A DNA stretch of 7,225 bases from Bacteriovoracaceae bacterium (GTDB lineage Bacteria > Bdellovibrionota > UBA1018). This document shows positions 6,821-7,225 of the stretch, in pieces. Numbering within the stretch: the first letter of the stretch is position 1; every line of letters starts with the position of its first letter. The stretch is from the NCBI GenBank assembly GCA_023250755.1, contig JAHFAC010000087.1, positions 1-7,225 of the forward strand, read 5' to 3'. Position numbers and translations under genes: made by a program. Under the pieces are notes generated by a model. It saw only the letters and a program-made list of their open reading frames with translations, made no database searches and was not told the origin of the DNA.

Positions 6821-6829
6821 TCACCTCTC
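6821..6829 (-). promoter_or_regulatory. Strong ribosome-binding site of fliA
   Basis: On the minus strand GAGAGGTGA ends three bases before the ATG at 6817-6815; from the GAGG core to the ATG is about 6 nt. It is the best Shine-Dalgarno match near this gene and decides in favour of the long form of FliA over the internal Met64 start. Confidence 0.75.
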
Positions 6830-6857
6830 TCGTTTATTTCAGTCTAACAAAATTCAT

Positions 6858-7225
6858 TCAAAGGTCCATGACCAAAGCTGCAACCCGCTCAGCCGTTGCT
6901 GGCTCTAAATCCTCGGGAACCCTTTGACCCACTGTAAAATAAAGCAGAGGCAACCTTGTTTTTTGGCTAATATTATACAGAGAGCCATACGCAGTTGCCT
7001 CGTCCAATTTTGAAACAATCAGTCCCTGCGGCCTAAAAACTGAATATCCCTTTGCCATTTCATACATTTCAGAATCCCGTGTGGTCGCCGAAAGAACCAT
7101 GATCGCACGAAGACCGGCAACACCACTCAGGTAATCTTGCATTTCCCTGAGCGCACCTTGATCCCGCTGCGACCGCCCCGCCGTATCGACGATGATCAAA
7201 TCTAAGGAGCTGAACTCCACAAGTG
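6858..7225 (-). CDS. flhF: FlhF, SRP-type flagellar GTPase, C-terminal fragment (5' end outside window)
   Basis: The frame is open from the right edge to TGA at 6860-6858, giving 121 visible residues, about the last third of a usual FlhF. It is the C-terminal half of an SRP-type GTPase domain: LIIVDTAGR (9-17) is the G3 motif, VLSATTRD (43-50) follows, and VSKLDEA (70-76) is the G4 motif with the guanine-specifying Asp. LPLLYFTVGQRVPEDLEPAT (91-110) is the FlhF-type ending; its GQRVPEDL separates FlhF from Ffh and FtsY, which usually have GE(K/R)-type endings. FlhF recruits early flagellar components to the cell pole and affects flagellar placement and number. The P-loop and the N-terminal basic region lie outside the window. 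A GTG at 7220-7218 inside the frame is not the start, because the domain clearly continues upstream. fliA follows 40 bp later on the same strand, consistent with one operon. Confidence 0.92.
   Translation of the reverse strand, partial: LVEFSSLDLIIVDTAGRSQRDQGALREMQDYLSGVAGLRAIMVLSATTRDSEMYEMAKGYSVFRPQGLIVSKLDEATAYGSLYNISQKTRLPLLYFTVGQRVPEDLEPATAERVAALVMDL

Noticed and set aside
6587..6847. Hydrophobic 86-codon plus-strand frame antisense to the fliA 5' end
   Set aside because: Its Phe/Leu-rich content is the complement of the Lys/Glu-rich FliA extension (AAA/GAA read backwards gives TTT/TTC), so apparent membrane segments are an artefact.
6858..7220. Treating the flhF fragment as a complete 120-residue gene starting at GTG 7220
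   Set aside because: The visible part starts mid-domain, just before the G3 motif, and lacks the P-loop; the frame stays open to the window edge, so it is the end of a longer gene.

Overview
The window carries five protein-coding genes, two of them cut by the window edges, and reads as chromosomal sequence from a motile Gram-negative bacterium. The right third is the end of a flagellar regulatory cluster on the minus strand: the C-terminal part of the SRP-type GTPase FlhF, then FliA (sigma-28) 40 bp later. A PilZ-domain gene (the family that usually binds cyclic-di-GMP) converges on fliA with a 4-bp gap. The combination of flhF-fliA, a PilZ gene, a DUF1566/Lcl_C-type protein and a very large signal-peptide-bearing protein of unrecognised family would suit the Bdellovibrionota / deltaproteobacteria-like groups. 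That placement is an inference from gene content only.

Layout from left to right. Positions 2-424 (+) hold the C-terminal 140 residues of a protein with a DUF1566/Lcl_C-like domain. Its last 84 bp overlap, tail to tail, the end of a 1581-codon minus-strand gene (341-5086), which encodes a predicted exported protein. That protein has a mostly beta-rich body interrupted by helical segments and was not recognised as a named family. A 209-bp AT-rich divergent intergenic region (5087-5295) holds candidate promoters for both flanking genes, a short tandem repeat and a 7-bp inverted repeat that may be an operator. Then come the PilZ gene (5296-5763, +), fliA (5768-6817, -) and the flhF fragment (6858-7225, -). 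No gap exceeds 300 bp. I saw no rRNA, tRNA, CRISPR array, insertion sequence or convincing intrinsic terminator.

How the genes fit together. FlhF takes part in placing and numbering polar flagella, and FliA directs RNA polymerase to late flagellar promoters. A PilZ protein beside them could connect cyclic-di-GMP to motility, but the only direct evidence is adjacency, and its binding motif lacks the usual serine. The giant exported protein and the DUF1566-like gene have no visible functional tie to the flagellar genes. The points most worth checking are the giant protein, the 84-bp coding overlap across a conserved domain motif, the roughly 110-residue N-terminal extension on FliA, and the absence of flhG from its common place between flhF and fliA.
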